From assembly GCF_032854445.1 (NCBI RefSeq), contig NC_088301.1, positions 55,415,187-55,479,186 of the forward strand: a DNA stretch of 64,000 bases. The letters run 5' to 3'. Below, one piece after another: positions 60,755-64,000 of the stretch (position 1 is the first letter of the stretch; the number at the start of each line of letters is the position of its first letter). Origin of the DNA: Liolophura sinensis (Eukaryota > Mollusca > Polyplacophora > Chitonida > Chitonidae). A model generated the notes under the pieces. It saw only the letters and a list, made by a program, of their open reading frames with translations. It ran no database searches and was not told the origin of the DNA. The translations under genes were made by a program, and so were the position numbers.

Positions 60755-62811
60755 GGACTCTGATCACTTAAGTTTACTAATTCTCTAACTTTTGGTGCTC
60801 TTCTCATTGACTCGCTATGGAAGGTACCCCTCCCACTGGGGAGACAACAGAATGCTATTTCCATACTGACTAGCATGTACAATACAAGAGTGCTGATTCT
60901 GTCCTGCTTTGTTCAGGGGATAAATTTTTCTGAGATTGAGAACCTGTTATGCATTCTAGAGGATATTTGGTACAATGTAATACTGTCCTCATTGATATGT
61001 GAAAAGGTGTTTTGCCATTGTTTTGGCCAGTGATATTGGGTCAAATGACACCATATCCATTTGGTGCATCTTTGGGAGTCCATCTGCAGCTGTGGGCTGT
61101 AAGACACAAGATATCAGTTGTAACTGAGTGAAATGGAAAGGTGGTGACAAGTTGTTCTTATGGTTAACTTACTGAGGATATTCCTGAGCATTCAAATATG
61201 GTTGCTAGGCATTATTCATTGTTTGAAATGTGCATGGGTGATGGATTTTACAGCAATGGCTGGTTTTAAACAAAACAAAAAGAAAGAGATAGAAATACCA
61301 ATTCTAAGTGCAGGAAGTTCTTGAGGACTTATCATTGCTCCAGTGATGACTGCTGATCATGGACAAGAGGGATGCGCTAAGCTGCAATGGACTGAAATCC
61401 AAATTTTCTAAACAGCCTTTTCTTGTGTAATGTTGTAGTTTGAGAGGAATTTGTATGACACAACCATGATGTGATAATATGACAGCCTGAAGGAAGCAGT
61501 GAAGCAGGAGAGAGCAGGTGCTTTGTTGATCTTGTTAAATGTTGCCGTGTTGAACTGTTTGAATTGGTTAATGGGAGTCTGTTAGATTGGGAAGGTGGCC
61601 ATGCTGTGATGCAGCATTCTCTTGGAGTGGGCAAGTGGTAAGGCTTGGTTATATTCCTGTGTGTATGTCTTGTGGCTGTGTAGAATGCACAATGTCAGTA
61701 TCATCTCACACAAATAAGTGTTATCTATGAATGCATTTTTTTTTTCTATCTTTGTAATTTCTTTTCCAGTTTGATTTTATACTAACAACTCCTTCAGACA
61801 TACTAACCATGCTTTACCCTATAATTGGTAATATACTGTTCAGCGAACACTAAAGCATTGGATCTTTTTCTGAATCTAGCCTTGCAAAAAGAAAAAAAAA
61901 TCATTTTTGGTTCTACGTGAACATGAGAGCAGCTGTTTAGCCGTAAATGATTCATACAGCCGTAAATGATTCATACAGCATTGAATACCTATGCTGTAAT
62001 GCTGCAGCTTATGTTACAACCGTGTCTAGGTTTTTCTAAGCTTGAGTTGTGTAGTTTTGGCTTAGGCCGTTTTGAAAAAAAAGTGACAGGTAGATTTCAG
62101 CAAAATTATTTTATGAGGTACAGTTCTGATGATTGAAGGTTAGTACGTGCTGATTTAATTATTGCTGTTCACATTTCAGAAGTAGATACTTGAAATGCTC
62201 CTTAGGCTAAATATGTCTAACAAATGTTCTTATCCAGTACAGTGGTCTTGAAGGGGTGTGTAGATCTTTTGGAGACTGGTCTCACAATTATTGGTTCCCA
62301 TTCATGAATTACAAGTTGTTTACAAAAGTCTGTTTCCATGCCTAAAGTAGACCATTAATCAACCCAATTTGTCAACATAGCAGCCTACTCCTTTACTTGT
62401 GGTAAACTTGGTGTTTCTTAATACCAGTACATTTTTATTTTTTCCATTTTTGTTTGTCTTTCACATGATGACATACTTGTACATCTTATTGCACCTTTAA
62501 AGGTAGTGGTTTGCAGTTGCACAGAGGGTGGTCAGTGACTTTTGCTTGAAATACTTTGTTTCAAAGTCCATTTGGTGAATGCATTCTCAGATCTATATGT
62601 AATGTGCATATGCATTTTGAATTCTGAAATTTAGCAGCCTGTTTATAGTAAGTGGCAAAAACTTGATGTGATGTCACTTGTCCCAATGAAGTTAGAAAAG
62701 GCCACTATAAAATCCAAAGTTTTCAAATGCATTCAAAATTCTTTCAAAAATATAAAACAAACTATTTTTATGAAGAGTGACTAATGGTCTTCCATCTGAC
62801 AAATAATGTAT

Positions 62812-63027
62812 ACCTTCAACCTTTTCAACCGCTAAAGCACTTTCTTTAGTGGAATTTATGCACACAGTTATTATGAAAATGACACTAAAATTGATGTGTT
62901 TGTGTCGATAAAGATGCAAGCTTCATGAAACTGTGCAGATTGTTTCTCTAACCCCCACAGTTCTTTCAGAATGTTTCAAAGTATTGGTCCCAGTGGTGGT
63001 TGAAAAGGGTGACGAATTAGGGTACTC
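62812..63027. mobile_element. Inverted-repeat element (family B) in the 3' UTR region
   Basis: It starts TACCTTCAACCTTTTCAACC and ends GGTTGAAAAGGGTGACGAAT followed by TAGGGTA. The ends are imperfect inverted repeats related to those of family A. The middle shares GGAATTTATGCACACAGTTA with 58950-59083 but differs from family A. Confidence 0.6.
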
Positions 63028-63449
63028 CATGTTGATATTTCCTTTACCTTTAACTCTTCTACAGGGTTTGGCCTGTTTCCCTTCATAGAAGTGAAATATA
63101 AAACTACATAGTATGACATAAAATACTTCTTTCACATCAACGAAATCAGTAAAATCTTCAGTTAGTAAATTTATGTCAGGGCTAAATAATAATATTATTA
63201 TTATGTTATTTTCTGAAAAAACTTATGACTAGGGGTTGGAACCACAAATAGAAGGATCTATTTCACAAAGAGTTAAACACAAAGACCCCTGATCCATCGA
63301 ACATGCTATCTCTACAGTCAAATTTACTAAAATCACCAGTGAGAAAAGATTGAAAAACAAGAAATGTTAGCTCAACTTATTACTTTTACTCATCAGATAT
63401 GTAATATTTCATTTGTAACATTTACATTTATCTGCATATTTCATGCAAA

Positions 63450-63455
63450 AATAAA
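63450..63455 (+). terminator. Polyadenylation signal AATAAA (synaptophysin-like gene)
   Basis: This is the first canonical hexamer downstream of the stop codon at 60754. It is followed by a GT-containing and then T-rich stretch (TTTTTTTT at 63473-63480). Confidence 0.4.
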
Positions 63456-63480
63456 GTCTGTCCTAATGACAGTTTTTTTT

Positions 63481-64000
63481 TAGCTTAGAACATAATGTGT
63501 CATCTAAGGCATGAAAATCTGTTGTCCAAGACAAAAGAATTACTAACTAGACTGAAAATGGGTTCTAGACTGAATTTTTCATGTGACATCTGACTATTCA
63601 AACTTCATATGATTGCACGAGGCGCCTGTGTGACTTTGGTGGACACACTTGACCGCATGAATTCATGACATCATGTTTTGGTACCTTGATGTAGGCTTGA
63701 CAAAGAAAGTAAAATTTGCTTTCGTTTTTAACAATCTGAACTATCTGATGAACAGTTTGTGAAGCCTTTTGTAGTCTGACTCTGTAGCCTCGTAAATTTT
63801 GAAAAGTCACATTGTTTATTGAAAACTTGTCTTGGATGAGATTTTATGTTTTGACTGAAATTTTGTGTTTGGACACTTGTTGACATTTTTTGTATTGGGT
63901 TAACATCAGTATAACACCATGAATCATGTGGTGTTACGTATGCAAAAGGGTAAAACAGACTGGAAGAAATGAAACAAATGTGTTATTGTGTTAAAAAAAT
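63481..64000. other. Right flank without recognised features
   Basis: AT-rich sequence. Short frames on the minus strand show no recognisable product. Confidence 0.4.

Larger units (their letters stand above)
60755..63480 (+). other. Probable long 3' UTR of the synaptophysin-like gene
   Basis: No coding sequence is recognisable. The first canonical AATAAA after the stop codon is at 63450-63455, so the UTR may be about 2.7 kb unless a variant signal is used earlier. A family B inverted-repeat element (62812-63027) lies inside it. Confidence 0.45.

Overview
This is animal nuclear DNA: AT-rich, intron-rich and dense in interspersed repeats. The tRNA-derived SINEs, the GTGA-ended repeat family and the frequent tacatgta-type words resemble what I know of marine lophotrochozoans, most likely a mollusc. 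That assignment is inference. Three genes can be read exon by exon with consensus splice sites and exact codon bookkeeping, and a fourth is cut by the left edge.

Layout: (1) 1-941, plus strand, is the 3' end of an unidentified gene with a Ser/Pro-rich C-terminus, followed by 3' UTR with AATAAA signals at 1151 and 2231. (2) 2.3-7.3 kb is convergent intergenic sequence and probable NAMPT 3' UTR. (3) 7342-16655, minus strand, is a complete nine-exon NAMPT gene (480 aa, NAD salvage) with a TATA box and CRE/AP-1-like sites just upstream. (4) 16.7-19.2 kb is intergenic with a small tandem repeat. (5) 19347-27287, minus strand, is a complete PSMA5 gene (241 aa, 20S proteasome alpha-5) in eight coding exons, with an unseen non-coding first exon. 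(6) 28744-60754, plus strand, is a synaptophysin/pantophysin-family gene (245 aa, six exons, four membrane spans, introns up to 17.8 kb), head-to-head with PSMA5. (7) 60755-64000 is its long 3' UTR and flank.

The introns carry at least ten copies or fragments of one tRNA-derived SINE, a second GTGA-ended SINE-like family, a short terminal-inverted-repeat element family, a dead Tc1/mariner element, a 30-bp minisatellite and a nested inverted TE composite.

I found no new biochemical system. The most interesting result is the gene order NAMPT - PSMA5 - synaptophysin-like. In human these neighbours are split between two loci, SYPL1-NAMPT on 7q22 and PSMA5-SYPL2 on 1p13. The window therefore looks like the undivided ancestral linkage.
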